From Phyllobacterium sp. YR531 (lineage in GTDB: Bacteria > Pseudomonadota > Alphaproteobacteria > Rhizobiales > Rhizobiaceae): a DNA stretch of 64,000 bases. The stretch spans positions 248,001-312,000 of the forward strand of contig NZ_AKIZ01000014.1 in NCBI RefSeq assembly GCF_000282595.1. The letters are read 5' to 3'. Below, piece by piece: positions 53,690 to 62,264 of the stretch. Below the pieces are notes generated by a model that worked only from the letters and a program-made list of their open reading frames with translations, searched no databases and was not told the DNA's origin. Position numbers and translations under genes: made by a program. Numbering within the stretch: the stretch's first letter is position 1; every line of letters starts with the position of its first letter.

Positions 53690-54439
53690 ATGGCCCGTTT
53701 GGCAGGCAAAACAGCGATCATTACTGGTGCAGCATCAGGTTTCGGCGAGGCAATGGCGCGCCGCTTTGCAGAAGAAGGTGCAAATGTTGTCGTTGCCGAT
53801 CTCAATCTCGTGGGGGCGGAAGCCGTAGCCGGGTCCATTGGTAAAACTGCCCTTGCCGTTCATACGGATGTGACGCGCAAGGAAGAGATTGACGCGATGG
53901 TTCAAGCTACGATGGATAAGTTTGGCCGCATCGACATCATGGTTAATAATGCGGGTTACTCCCATCGTAACGGCTCAATGCTGGGCGTGGACGAAGATAC
54001 ATATGATCTGATTGCCGCCATCAATATGAAGGCGATTTACTATACAGCGCTCGCCGTTGTTCCGATCATGGAGCGGCAGGGCAGCGGCTCAATTATCACA
54101 ACCGCATCAACCGCCGGTTTACGCCCGCGCCCGGGTCTGACCTGGTACAATGCTTCAAAGGGTTGGGCGATCAGCGTTACCAAGTCCATGGCAGTCGAGC
54201 TTGGCCCAAAGAATATCCGCGTCAATTGCCTTTGCCCTGCGGCAGGTGAAACACCCATGCTTGGACTGTTTCTGGGCGAGGATACGCCGGAGCGCCGTGC
54301 ACAATTCAAGGCCACAATTCCTCTCGGCCGTCTTTCAGTACCGCTGGATGTTGCCAATGCCGCGCTCTATCTGGCCTCTGACGAGGCTCAGTTCATCACC
54401 GGCGTCGCGCTGGAGGTCGATGGCGGACGCTGCATTTAA
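53690..54439 (+). CDS. Short-chain dehydrogenase/reductase
   Basis: The 249-residue classical SDR has TGAASGFGEAMA at the cofactor site, NNAGYSHRNG, the catalytic Ser in TASTAGLRP, the YNASKGW Tyr-Lys pair, and a PAAGETPM loop. It is likely NAD(P)-dependent, acting on a secondary alcohol or ketone. It starts 37 bases after the aldehyde dehydrogenase stop, so the two are one transcript, a pairing that would oxidise or reduce related alcohol/aldehyde intermediates. The substrate is unknown. Confidence 0.9.
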   Translation: MARLAGKTAIITGAASGFGEAMARRFAEEGANVVVADLNLVGAEAVAGSIGKTALAVHTDVTRKEEIDAMVQATMDKFGRIDIMVNNAGYSHRNGSMLGVDEDTYDLIAAINMKAIYYTALAVVPIMERQGSGSIITTASTAGLRPRPGLTWYNASKGWAISVTKSMAVELGPKNIRVNCLCPAAGETPMLGLFLGEDTPERRAQFKATIPLGRLSVPLDVANAALYLASDEAQFITGVALEVDGGRCI

Positions 54440-54559
54440 AAGCGCCTTTAGCCTTGAAAGATCGGCTAGGGGGCCTACATTTTCCTTGTATTCCCCTTCT
54501 GATAAGCGCTGCCCGGTCTAGCTGCCGCTCTGGCGTTATGCTTTTTCAAGGAAATCATC

Positions 54560-55402
54560 ATGACATCCAAACCTGTCTGGTTCATCACTGGCTGCTCAAC
54601 CGGCTTTGGCCGCGAACTTGCCCAACACACTCTTGCGCTTGGCTATCCCACTGTGGTTACGGCTCGCAATCCAGCTCAACTTGACGATATCGTCAAAGGC
54701 CATGAAGACAATGCGCTTGTCCTCAAACTCGACGTCACCAAGCTCGATGAAGTAGCTGCTGCGGTCAAGGCGGCGGAAGAGCGCTTCGGGCGGATAGACG
54801 TGTTGGTCAATAATGCCGGCATTGGCTATTTCGGCTCTCTTGAGGAGAGTGATCTCAGCGAAGCCCGCAAGATGTTCGATATCAATATCTGGGGTCTTAT
54901 GGATATGACCCGCGCTGTCCTGCCGATCTTGCGCAGGCAGCGTTCCGGTACGGTCGTCAACATCTCGTCAATTGGCGGGTTGCGAGGCTTCCCGGCGGTG
55001 GGCTTCTACAATGGTACAAAGTTTGCTGTGGAAGGGCTTTCTGAGTCCCTTTCCAAGGAAGTCGCTCATCTCGGCATCAAGGTACTGATCGTTGAGCCAA
55101 GCGGGTTCCGTACGGATTGGGCAGGTCGTTCTGCCAATGAAGCTCCGGAAACGATTGAAGACTATCGTGCTTCAGCAGGCGAGCGTATGCGCCAGATCCG
55201 TGCCGCGAGCGGCAATCAGCCGGGCGATCCGGTGAAGGCTGTGCAGGCCATCGTCAAAGCCGTGGAGGCAAAAGACCCGCCGCTGCGTCTTTTGCTTGGC
55301 AAGATTGCACTTGATGGCGGCCGCGAGAAAATCAGGGAAATGCAGCGTGATTTTGATGCATGGGCAGAAGTAAGCGCAGGCGCAGATTCTCCCAAGCAAT
55401 AA
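54560..55402 (+). CDS. Short-chain dehydrogenase/reductase (second)
   Basis: The 280-residue SDR starts with VWFITGCSTGFGRELA and has NNAGIGYFG, the Ser in VNISSIGGLRG, YNGTKFAVEGLSESL and EPSGFRTDW. This is the oxidoreductase-like SDR subgroup often annotated as general stress or retinol-dehydrogenase-like, with NADP preference by its short acidic-poor motif. An AAGGAA site precedes the ATG. It lies 120 bases after the first SDR and may be separately transcribed. Function within the neighbouring amine cluster is not established. Confidence 0.9.
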   Translation: MTSKPVWFITGCSTGFGRELAQHTLALGYPTVVTARNPAQLDDIVKGHEDNALVLKLDVTKLDEVAAAVKAAEERFGRIDVLVNNAGIGYFGSLEESDLSEARKMFDINIWGLMDMTRAVLPILRRQRSGTVVNISSIGGLRGFPAVGFYNGTKFAVEGLSESLSKEVAHLGIKVLIVEPSGFRTDWAGRSANEAPETIEDYRASAGERMRQIRAASGNQPGDPVKAVQAIVKAVEAKDPPLRLLLGKIALDGGREKIREMQRDFDAWAEVSAGADSPKQ

Positions 55403-55548
55403 CAAAAATGGTGTGCGGGTACCGGAACTCCTTATCCGCACACCGAAAATCGCCGCATCGATAAGTTGAAATAATTTTCTCCGTCCAGCCTCCCATCGGC
55501 TTGTTTTATGCGCTATCATCTTGTCACCGCAATAAAAACTGGTGATTG

Positions 55549-56985
55549 ATGCCCTCCGAAACTCCTGAAAAAAAACCCGCGCGGACCACAGCGACACGGC
55601 GGCGTACGCCCGCTTACGTCAAGGCCACCCGGGGAGTGAAAAACTGGCGTGAAGCTGCTGAATGGCTGGCCTGGCGGGACATCGAAGACATAGAATGCAT
55701 TACCCCGGACCAGGCAGGCGTGGCGCGCGGCAAGATGATGCCGTCGAAAAAATTTACTTCCAACACATCGCTTGCCTTGCCTTCCGCTGTGTTCATGGCA
55801 ACGATTTCCGGTTCCTATCCGGAAGATGGTCATGGCTTTTCTTATCCGGAAGACGATGGCGACCTGAAGCTTATGCCCGATCTTTCGACCTTGTCGGAAG
55901 TGCCTTGGGAAAGCGACCGCACCGCGCAGGTCATATGCGATCTCGTCAATAAGGACGGGCAAGCTGTAGAGTTTACACCGCGCAATGTATTGAAGCGTGT
56001 CGTAGCCGCCTATAGCAAAAAGGGCCTCAAGCCGGTCGTCGCGCCCGAAATCGAATTCTACCTCGTCAAGAAGAATCCTGATCCGGACTATCCGCTGACA
56101 CCTCCGGTTGGCAGGTCGGGCCGCGCCATTGGCGGCGGGCAGGGTTATTCCATTGCCGGCGTCAACGAATTCGACGAGCTTATCGATGATATCTATCACT
56201 TCTCTGAAAGCCAGGGTCTTGAGATCGATACGCTGATCCACGAAGAAGGCGCAGCGCAGCTGGAGATCAACCTGCGTCACGGTGATCCCGTTGAGCTTGC
56301 AGATCAGGTGTTCCTGTTCAAGCGCACAATCAGGGAAGCTGCACTCAAGCACGATATGTATGCAACCTTCATGGCAAAGCCCATCCAGGGTCAGCCCGGA
56401 TCGGCGATGCATATTCATCAGTCCATTGTCGATAAAAAGACGGGGCGGAATGTGTTTTCCAACCCCGATGGTACGGAAAGCGAAGCATTCCGGCACTTTA
56501 TCGGCGGTATGCAGAAACATGTTCCGGCTTCGCTGGTCATGTTCGCCCCCTATGTGAATTCCTATCGCCGCCTGACGCCTGCGGCCTCGGCTCCGGTCAA
56601 TGTCAAATGGGGTTACGACAACCGCACCACGGCATTCCGTGTGCCGCGTTCGGACCCGGCAGCACGGCGTGTCGAAAACCGCATTCCTTCCTCCGACGCC
56701 AATCCATATCTGGCACTTGCGGCTTCACTTGCGTGCGGCTTGCTGGGCATGAACAACAAGGTCGAACCTGATGCGCCGGCTTCGACCACTGTCAACGATA
56801 ATCTGATTGAACTGCCGCGAGGATTGATTGAGGCCACTTTGCTGTTTGAGCAGGACAGGGACTTGATTGCCATGCTGGGCGAGTCCTTCGCCATCACCTA
56901 TGCCGCGATCAAGCGCGCCGAGTTTGAAACCTTCATGGAGGTTATCAGCCCTTGGGAGCGCGAATATCTGCTGCTGAACGTTTGA
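55549..56985 (+). CDS. puuA: Glutamine-synthetase family protein (gamma-glutamylpolyamine synthetase-like)
   Basis: The 478-residue enzyme has GS-fold motifs: APEIEFYLV, HEEGAAQLEINLRHG with Mg-binding Glu, AKPIQGQPGSAMHIHQS, the Arg of NSYRRL, and RRVENRIPSSDANPYLALAAS. A 30-residue basic N-terminal extension and missing adenylylation Tyr context fit the GlnIII/PuuA-like branch. That branch attaches glutamate to putrescine or other amines. The PuuB-like oxidase gene lies 220 bases downstream, separated by an unusual repeat-rich stretch. The symbol is inferred from the pairing. Confidence 0.8.
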   Translation: MPSETPEKKPARTTATRRRTPAYVKATRGVKNWREAAEWLAWRDIEDIECITPDQAGVARGKMMPSKKFTSNTSLALPSAVFMATISGSYPEDGHGFSYPEDDGDLKLMPDLSTLSEVPWESDRTAQVICDLVNKDGQAVEFTPRNVLKRVVAAYSKKGLKPVVAPEIEFYLVKKNPDPDYPLTPPVGRSGRAIGGGQGYSIAGVNEFDELIDDIYHFSESQGLEIDTLIHEEGAAQLEINLRHGDPVELADQVFLFKRTIREAALKHDMYATFMAKPIQGQPGSAMHIHQSIVDKKTGRNVFSNPDGTESEAFRHFIGGMQKHVPASLVMFAPYVNSYRRLTPAASAPVNVKWGYDNRTTAFRVPRSDPAARRVENRIPSSDANPYLALAASLACGLLGMNNKVEPDAPASTTVNDNLIELPRGLIEATLLFEQDRDLIAMLGESFAITYAAIKRAEFETFMEVISPWEREYLLLNV

Positions 56986-56993
56986 GTTAACGC

Positions 56994-57167
56994 CTTTCTC
57001 CCCCCTTGTGGGGGAGAAAGTGATTTCAGCATCTTAGCATTTGCTAAGTGCTAGAAATCACAAGAGAGGGGATTGCCTGCTGAACTACCCCCTCACTTGG
57101 ATTTTCCAAGGATTTAGCAAAGGGTCTAAACCCAGGAAAATCCTATCTCTCCCGCAAGGGGAGAGAT
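56994..57167. repeat. Mosaic of nested inverted repeats between puuA- and puuB-like genes
   Basis: Four perfect or near-perfect hairpin units lie in tandem: CTTTCTCCCC/GGGGAGAAAG at 56994-57020; a 40-base palindrome with TGATTTC/GAAATCA ends at 57021-57060; GGATTTTCC/GGAAAATCC at 57099-57143; and ATCTCTCCC/GGGAGAGAT at 57145-57167. This is the structure of an intergenic repeat element of the kind scattered through rhizobial genomes. None of the units has a terminator T-run. Confidence 0.75.
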
Positions 57168-57205
57168 AAGCGGAGCCAAGTTTTTCCAAACGGATTGTAT
57201 TCAAA

Positions 57206-58492
57206 ATGGCATATCAGTCTCCCATCTCGCCCGGCATATCATGGTACGAATCCACGATTGCCGATCGCACGCAATATCCTGCTTTGGATGGCTCGCGCAG
57301 CGCTGATGTCGTTATCGTTGGCGGCGGATTCACGGGTCTATCGGCCGCTGTGCATCTGGCATCAGCTGGTGTCGATGTTGTCTTGCTCGAAGCTTTCAGG
57401 TTTGGCGATGGTGCATCGGGGCGCAATGGCGGCCAGCTTGGCACAGGGCAACGGTCGTGGGCGGAAGAGCTTGAAGCGCAATATGGTTTCGAGCGGGCCA
57501 AAGCACTGTTTGATCTTGCCGAGGAGGCGAAAAGCCACCTGCTGGAATTTGCGGAAACGCACAAGATCGATATTGAATATGTGCCCGGGCAGATGTCCGT
57601 TGTGCACAAGAAGCGTTATCTGAAAAGCTATCGCGAGCATGCGGAACTGATGACGACTCGGTTCAATTACCCCCACATTCACTACATGGAAGCGGATGAA
57701 ACTGCCGAGCGGCTTGGTTCAACCCGGTATCTTGGCGGGCTCTACGACAAGGGCACGGGGCATATTCAACCGATGAAACTTGTTGTCGGCACTGCGCGTG
57801 CCGCGGCAAAGGCCGGTGCGCATCTTTATGAAAACACCAAAGTTACCGGCATCAAATCAGAGAACGGCAAGGTTACGGCCACCACTGCCACCGGCACCAT
57901 AACAGCGGCAAAGGCGCTGATCGCGGTCAACGCCTATGGTGGAAATCTGGAGCCTGTCAGCGCATCGCATGTCATGCCGATACGCTCCTTCATTGGCGCA
58001 ACTGTGCCTTTGGGTGACGACAGTCCGGTCCTGCCCGGTGGTGAGAGTGTCGATGACTCCCGCTTTGTGGTGCGTTATTTCCGCCGCTCGCAGGATGGCC
58101 GCCTCCTGTTCGGAGGGCGAGAAGCCTATACGGCTGATAATCCGCTGGACATCAGCACCCATATCCGCCGCCAGATTGCAGAGATTTATCCGGCACTCGC
58201 AAATGTGGAAATGACGCAGGCCTGGGGTGGTTCTGTCGGTATCACCATGCCGCGCCAGCCATTCGTGCGCGAAGTCATGCCAAATGTCATTTCTGCCGGA
58301 GGCTATTCCGGGCATGGCGTGATGCTGTCGAACTTCGTCGGCAAGCTCTATGCGGAGACTGTAGCGGGTAATCGGGACCGGTTAAAGCTGCTGGAAGATC
58401 TGAAAGTTCCATCATTCCCGGGTGGGCGCACATTCCGCGCGCCCATGCTGTTTCTCGCGCTGAGCTGGTATGCGCTGATGGACCGGATTTAA
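57206..58492 (+). CDS. puuB: FAD-dependent amine oxidase (PuuB/OrdL-like)
   Basis: The 428-residue protein of the DAO superfamily has VVIVGGGFTGLSAAVHLA at the FAD site, GASGRNGGQLGTGQR, and a conserved GGYSGHGVMLSNFVGKLYAE end. In the gamma-glutamylated pathway it oxidises gamma-glutamylputrescine to the aldehyde, hydrogen peroxide and ammonia. It follows the PuuA-like gene and has an aldehyde dehydrogenase gene nearby; PuuD, the final hydrolase, is not in the window. The symbol is inferred from this pairing. Confidence 0.85.
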   Translation: MAYQSPISPGISWYESTIADRTQYPALDGSRSADVVIVGGGFTGLSAAVHLASAGVDVVLLEAFRFGDGASGRNGGQLGTGQRSWAEELEAQYGFERAKALFDLAEEAKSHLLEFAETHKIDIEYVPGQMSVVHKKRYLKSYREHAELMTTRFNYPHIHYMEADETAERLGSTRYLGGLYDKGTGHIQPMKLVVGTARAAAKAGAHLYENTKVTGIKSENGKVTATTATGTITAAKALIAVNAYGGNLEPVSASHVMPIRSFIGATVPLGDDSPVLPGGESVDDSRFVVRYFRRSQDGRLLFGGREAYTADNPLDISTHIRRQIAEIYPALANVEMTQAWGGSVGITMPRQPFVREVMPNVISAGGYSGHGVMLSNFVGKLYAETVAGNRDRLKLLEDLKVPSFPGGRTFRAPMLFLALSWYALMDRI

Positions 58493-58501
58493 GCAACAGG
58501 A

Positions 58502-58816
58502 TCAGTGTTCGTTGACCGGACTATATCGTTGCACGTTGATCTGGTCGGCATGCTGACGCATGGTCACCGTGTCATACCAAGCTTGAATTTTCAGCAATAT
58601 ATCCATGTTCACGCCAAATGCTTTTTCTATCCGCAGAGCCATTTCAGGGGTGAGGGACGTTTTCTCGTTCACGAGATCGGACAGGGTAGCGCGGCGCACA
58701 TTTAACGCTGTTGCGGCCTTGGTAATCGACAACCCGAGTTCATTCAAAATTTCGTCGCGTATAAAACCTCCGACATGGGGCGGCTTCATCCCGATCTTTT
58801 CAATTGTGTCACTCAT
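58502..58816 (-). CDS. HigA-type antitoxin (XRE, addiction module antidote)
   Basis: This 104-residue protein of the VapI/HigA family starts MSDTIEKIGMKPPHVGGFIR and has a Cro-like helix-turn-helix (LGLSITKAATALNVRRATLSDLVNEK, then LTPEMALRIEKAFG). Its start shares one base with the toxin stop (TGATG), so the two are translationally coupled. It should bind and neutralise the upstream toxin and repress the operon through a GTACGG/CCGTAC palindrome 11 bases before the toxin start. Confidence 0.93.
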   Translation of the reverse strand: MSDTIEKIGMKPPHVGGFIRDEILNELGLSITKAATALNVRRATLSDLVNEKTSLTPEMALRIEKAFGVNMDILLKIQAWYDTVTMRQHADQINVQRYSPVNEH

Positions 58817-59100
58817 CAGTGATAATCCTCCAAATCCAGATCAGAGATTTCGCCGCCGATAATCTCGAAGGTGATCCGCCAGTTTCCGGACGCCGAGATG
58901 CTCCAAATATTGGCTCGATCACCAGTCAGCAAATGAATTCGCCAACCGGGCGGGCCGCGTAGATTATCGATGCCGTCCGCAACAATCAGTGCGGCGAGAA
59001 TATTTCTGATCCTGTTTGTTAAATCGGGCCTTATCCCTTTAGCATCATCATCTTCAACAAAACGCTTAAGTCCTTTGTGCCGGACACTACGAATTTTCAT
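58816..59100 (-). CDS. HigB-type ribosome-dependent mRNase toxin
   Basis: The 94-residue basic protein has the HigB pattern: KIRSVRHKGLKRFVEDDD at the start, then GWRIHLLTGDRANIWSIS and NWRITFEIIGGE, with the Arg and His residues that catalyse mRNA cleavage at the ribosome. Its length is normal. The stop overlaps the antitoxin start by one base. This second HigBA pair, in different order of relatives from the one at 41.3 kb, is bordered by the PuuB-like gene and KAS III-like gene. Confidence 0.93.
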   Translation of the reverse strand: MKIRSVRHKGLKRFVEDDDAKGIRPDLTNRIRNILAALIVADGIDNLRGPPGWRIHLLTGDRANIWSISASGNWRITFEIIGGEISDLDLEDYH

Positions 59101-59111
59101 ATATCACCTAT

Positions 59112-59128
59112 GTACGGTCATGCCGTAC
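59112..59128. promoter_or_regulatory. HigBA operator candidate
   Basis: GTACGG-TCATG-CCGTAC is a perfect six-base inverted repeat centred 20 bases upstream of the toxin start. It is well placed for autorepression by the HigA protein. Confidence 0.65.
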
Positions 59129-59171
59129 GAAATACAAGCGGTCAATAATTCTTAAATGAACAATTATAGAC

Positions 59172-60296
59172 TTAAACCTTACGCACAATCACGCTGCCGA
59201 CTGAATATCCTGCCCCAAACGAGCAGATGACGCCGAGGCTGCCGGGGGCAAGATCATCGGAATATTTCGAGAATGCGATGATCGAACCCGCCGAGGAGGT
59301 ATTGGCATAATCCTGCAGGATGTTGGGCTGCTCGCCGGGCTCAGGCTCGCGGCCAAGCACTTTGACGCCAATCAGATCATTCATGCCTTTGTTTGCCTGA
59401 TGCAACCATAGCCGCGATAAATGTGCCGGTGCGATATTCTCATCTGCAAGATGCGTCAGGATCAGGTCGGAAACAATCGGCACGACCTGCTTGAACACCT
59501 TGCGGCCTTCCTGCTTGAAAAGCATGTCGCGGCGGTCCGTCATGTGGCCTTCGCGTGTCCGTCGCAAGAAGCCATTATTGTTGCGAATATTATTGGAAAA
59601 CTGGGTCAGGCATCGCGTCGAGACGATCTCGAACCGGTCTTCCGCCGTCGCGAGGTCGTCGCGTTCGAGCAGTACCGCCGTGCAAACATCGCCAAAGATG
59701 AAATGGCAGTCGCGATCACGCCATTCGAGATGTGCCGAGCAGATTTCCGGATTGACCATAAGGATGGCGCGTGCCGACCCTGAACGGATCATGTCTGCCG
59801 CCGCCTGAATGCCGAACGTAGCAGATGAACAGGCAACGTTCATGTCGAAGCCGAAGCCCTCAATACCAAGTGCCTGCTGTACTTCGATAGCGATGGCAGG
59901 ATAAGCGCGCTCATGATTTGACGCCGCGCAGATAACCGCATCAATCTCCGATGCATCGCGGCCAGCTTTTTTCAACGCCAATGTTGCCGCGTGCACCGCC
60001 ATTTGTGCCATGACAGAGATGTCTTCGTCGCCGCGCTCCGGTAAAACCGGGTGCATGATTTCCGGATCGAGAATACTGGATTTGTTGAGGACATAGCGGT
60101 TTTCAATACCCGAGGCGCGAACAATGAAATCCTCATTGGACATGGTCATCGCCTCACGCGTGCCCGCGGCAATTTCTTCCGCGTGCAACTCATTTTGCTT
60201 TGTCGCGTAGGTATTGAAAGCTGCCACCAGTTCGGCATTGCTGATGGACTGATCAGGCGTAAACACGCCAGTGCCGCTGATGACTACCTTATGCAT
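59172..60296 (-). CDS. Beta-ketoacyl-ACP synthase III-like enzyme (long form)
   Basis: The 374-residue protein has the KAS III triad: Cys in DMNVACSSATFGIQAAADMI, His in WLHQANKGMNDLIG and Asn in YANTSSAGSIIAFS. It is about 50 residues longer than FabH, with an insertion in the N-terminal third (KQNELHAEEIAAGTREAMTM). Such long KAS III-like proteins start or extend special fatty acids or make other acyl products. Substrate is not known; no acyl-carrier gene is adjacent. It is divergent from the phosphate transporter gene. Confidence 0.88.
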   Translation of the reverse strand: MHKVVISGTGVFTPDQSISNAELVAAFNTYATKQNELHAEEIAAGTREAMTMSNEDFIVRASGIENRYVLNKSSILDPEIMHPVLPERGDEDISVMAQMAVHAATLALKKAGRDASEIDAVICAASNHERAYPAIAIEVQQALGIEGFGFDMNVACSSATFGIQAAADMIRSGSARAILMVNPEICSAHLEWRDRDCHFIFGDVCTAVLLERDDLATAEDRFEIVSTRCLTQFSNNIRNNNGFLRRTREGHMTDRRDMLFKQEGRKVFKQVVPIVSDLILTHLADENIAPAHLSRLWLHQANKGMNDLIGVKVLGREPEPGEQPNILQDYANTSSAGSIIAFSKYSDDLAPGSLGVICSFGAGYSVGSVIVRKV

Positions 60297-60424
60297 GAAC
60301 GTTTCCAGAGTTTATTTTTCTTCACCAAGCGATAGAGCAAAGAAGAATCAAATGGAACCCATACTGTCATCAGAGGTTCACGCAGCAGTCCTAGCTTTTC
60401 CTTCTTTGATGAGGGGATTTTGCT

Positions 60425-62029
60425 ATGACGATCACCAGTACAAAAGATACAGGCCCGATTGGTGCCGATCATCCGCTGGGTAAACCCGGCAAGTTGGGCA
60501 ATCTGCCGAATTATGCCGTGGTGGCAATTCTGATTGGCGGTCTGTTCTATGTGGCTTGGTCACTCACACAGGATTTGACCAGCTCGGTTGCAGTGCCGTG
60601 GATACTGTTGGGTCTGGCACTGGTCACGGCTCTCGGTTTTGAGTTTGTGAACGGCTTCCATGACACGGCCAATGCTGTAGCGACCGTCATCTATACCAAT
60701 TCCTTGCCTGCTGAGATCGCTGTCATATGGTCAGGCTTTTTCAACTTCCTCGGCGTTCTTACCGCAAGCGGCGCGGTTGCCTTTGGCATCATATCGCTTC
60801 TTCCAGTGGAACTTATCATGCAGGTCGGTTCCAGCGCCGGTCTTGCAATGGTGTTTTCGCTGCTGACAGCGGCAATCCTTTGGAATCTTGGCACGTGGTA
60901 TCTCGGCCTGCCATCTTCAAGTTCGCACACGCTCATCGGTTCGATCGTCGGGGTTGGCCTTGCCAATCAGTTTCTGGCGCCTGCCGGGACCGCGACAAGT
61001 GGTGTCGACTGGTCCAAGGCGACGGAAGTTGGCATGTCCCTGCTTGTTTCGCCGCTTGTCGGTTTCGGTGCCGCTGCCTTGCTGTTGCTGGCGATGAAGC
61101 TTTTCATCCGCAACAAGGCGCTCTACGAAGCGCCAAAGGGCAGCACACCTCCACCATTCTGGATCAGGGCATTGCTTATTTTCACATGCACCGGCGTTTC
61201 CTTTGCCCACGGTTCGAATGATGGCCAAAAAGGCATGGGCTTGATCATGCTGATCTTGATCGGCGTCGTTCCGACCGCCTTTGCTCTGAACCGCACACCG
61301 GATGTCAATTATCTGGAGGCCTACAAGTCCGCATCTGTTGCTGCTGCCGATACTTTGCAGAAATATGAAAAGCCCGGCATTACCGTGTCCGACTCCAGAA
61401 AAGTGGTTGGCGATGCGGTGCGTAACAAAACATGGAGCGACGAAACGACAGTCGGTCTGCGCCAGCTCATCACTGATACACATACGAATGTTTCGCCCTA
61501 TGGTTCTGTTGCCAACGTACCTGATGGCATGGTCAGCAATACCCGTAACGATATGTATCTTACTGGTGAGGCGCTGAAACTGATCGAAAAAAACAAGCTG
61601 CTTCCCGTCGAGCCAGCTGATTTGGCGGCCATCAAAACCTATCACAAGGCAATCGACGACGCGACGAAGTTCATTCCGACTTGGGTAAAGGTTGCCGTCG
61701 CGCTGGCGCTTGGGCTGGGCACCATGGTCGGCTGGAAGCGCATCGTTGTCACGGTAGGCGAAAAGATTGGCAAGACGCATTTGACCTACGGGCAGGGTGC
61801 CTCAGCCGAACTGGTGGCCATGGGCACGATCTTTACAGCGGACACACTGGGTTTGCCGGTTTCCACGACGCATATTCTGTCGTCCGGCGTGGCAGGAACA
61901 ATGACCGCCAACGGGTCCGGGCTGCAAATGTCGACAGTCCGCAATCTGTTAATGGCATGGGTTCTCACGCTGCCCGTGTCGATCGGGCTATCGTTCACAC
62001 TGTTTATTATCCTACGGCAGTTGATCTAA
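60425..62029 (+). CDS. pit: Pit-family inorganic phosphate transporter
   Basis: This 534-residue inner-membrane transporter takes up phosphate (as metal-phosphate) with protons. It shows the PiT signatures GFHDTANAVATVIYTN near residue 80, LPSSSSHTLIGSIVG near 165, FAHGSNDGQKGMGL near 265, and the C-terminal LPVSTTHILSSGVAG. A hydrophilic loop of about 110 residues separates the two halves, and a 30-residue N-terminal extension precedes the first helix. A GAGGGGA site lies just upstream. No phoU-like DUF47 gene accompanies it. Confidence 0.95.
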   Translation: MTITSTKDTGPIGADHPLGKPGKLGNLPNYAVVAILIGGLFYVAWSLTQDLTSSVAVPWILLGLALVTALGFEFVNGFHDTANAVATVIYTNSLPAEIAVIWSGFFNFLGVLTASGAVAFGIISLLPVELIMQVGSSAGLAMVFSLLTAAILWNLGTWYLGLPSSSSHTLIGSIVGVGLANQFLAPAGTATSGVDWSKATEVGMSLLVSPLVGFGAAALLLLAMKLFIRNKALYEAPKGSTPPPFWIRALLIFTCTGVSFAHGSNDGQKGMGLIMLILIGVVPTAFALNRTPDVNYLEAYKSASVAAADTLQKYEKPGITVSDSRKVVGDAVRNKTWSDETTVGLRQLITDTHTNVSPYGSVANVPDGMVSNTRNDMYLTGEALKLIEKNKLLPVEPADLAAIKTYHKAIDDATKFIPTWVKVAVALALGLGTMVGWKRIVVTVGEKIGKTHLTYGQGASAELVAMGTIFTADTLGLPVSTTHILSSGVAGTMTANGSGLQMSTVRNLLMAWVLTLPVSIGLSFTLFIILRQLI

Positions 62030-62056
62030 GACGGCGTCGGTTATTTCCCCTTATAC

Positions 62057-62159
62057 CACCTCTCCGTCATCCTCGGGCCCTTGACCCGAGGATCTAATTT
62101 GATCGCGCCAGCGCTGTTCTTTGGGTTCTCGGGTCAAGCCCGAGAATGATGTAGAGGTG
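62057..62159. repeat. Nested inverted repeat (REP-like unit)
   Basis: Two palindromic units (CTCGGG...CCCGAG at 62072-62090 and CTCGGGTCAAGCCCGAG at 62128-62144) are in opposite orientation. They are enclosed by a seven-base outer repeat CACCTCT/AGAGGTG at 62057-62063 and 62153-62159. The TCATCCTCGGG-CTTGACCCGAGGAT sequence type is common between alphaproteobacterial genes. Confidence 0.7.
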
Positions 62160-62179
62160 AGGCACTATCCGAAATCCTG

Positions 62180-62214
62180 AAAACAAAACCGCCCGCAATT
62201 GCTTGCGGGCGGTT
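62180..62214 (-). terminator. Terminator after the small protein downstream of aceA
   Basis: A perfect 12-base stem (AACCGCCCGCAA / TTGCGGGCGGTT) with a four-base loop is followed, on the minus strand, by TTTTGTTTTC. It ends the aceA-small protein transcript and may also stop the pit transcript. Confidence 0.88.
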
Positions 62215-62264
62215 CCGTGTGCCGTGCTGGTCCCAGACCGAACCAGAGAAGGCCACAGCAAATA

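Noticed and set aside
55516-56520. Long open frame (334 codons) on the minus strand opposite the glutamine-synthetase family gene
   Set aside because: The plus-strand gene carries all GS motifs. The antisense product is His/Cys-rich shadow sequence without a ribosome site.
60917-61780. 287-codon minus-strand frame opposite the Pit transporter
   Set aside because: The plus strand has full PiT signatures and the antisense protein has none.
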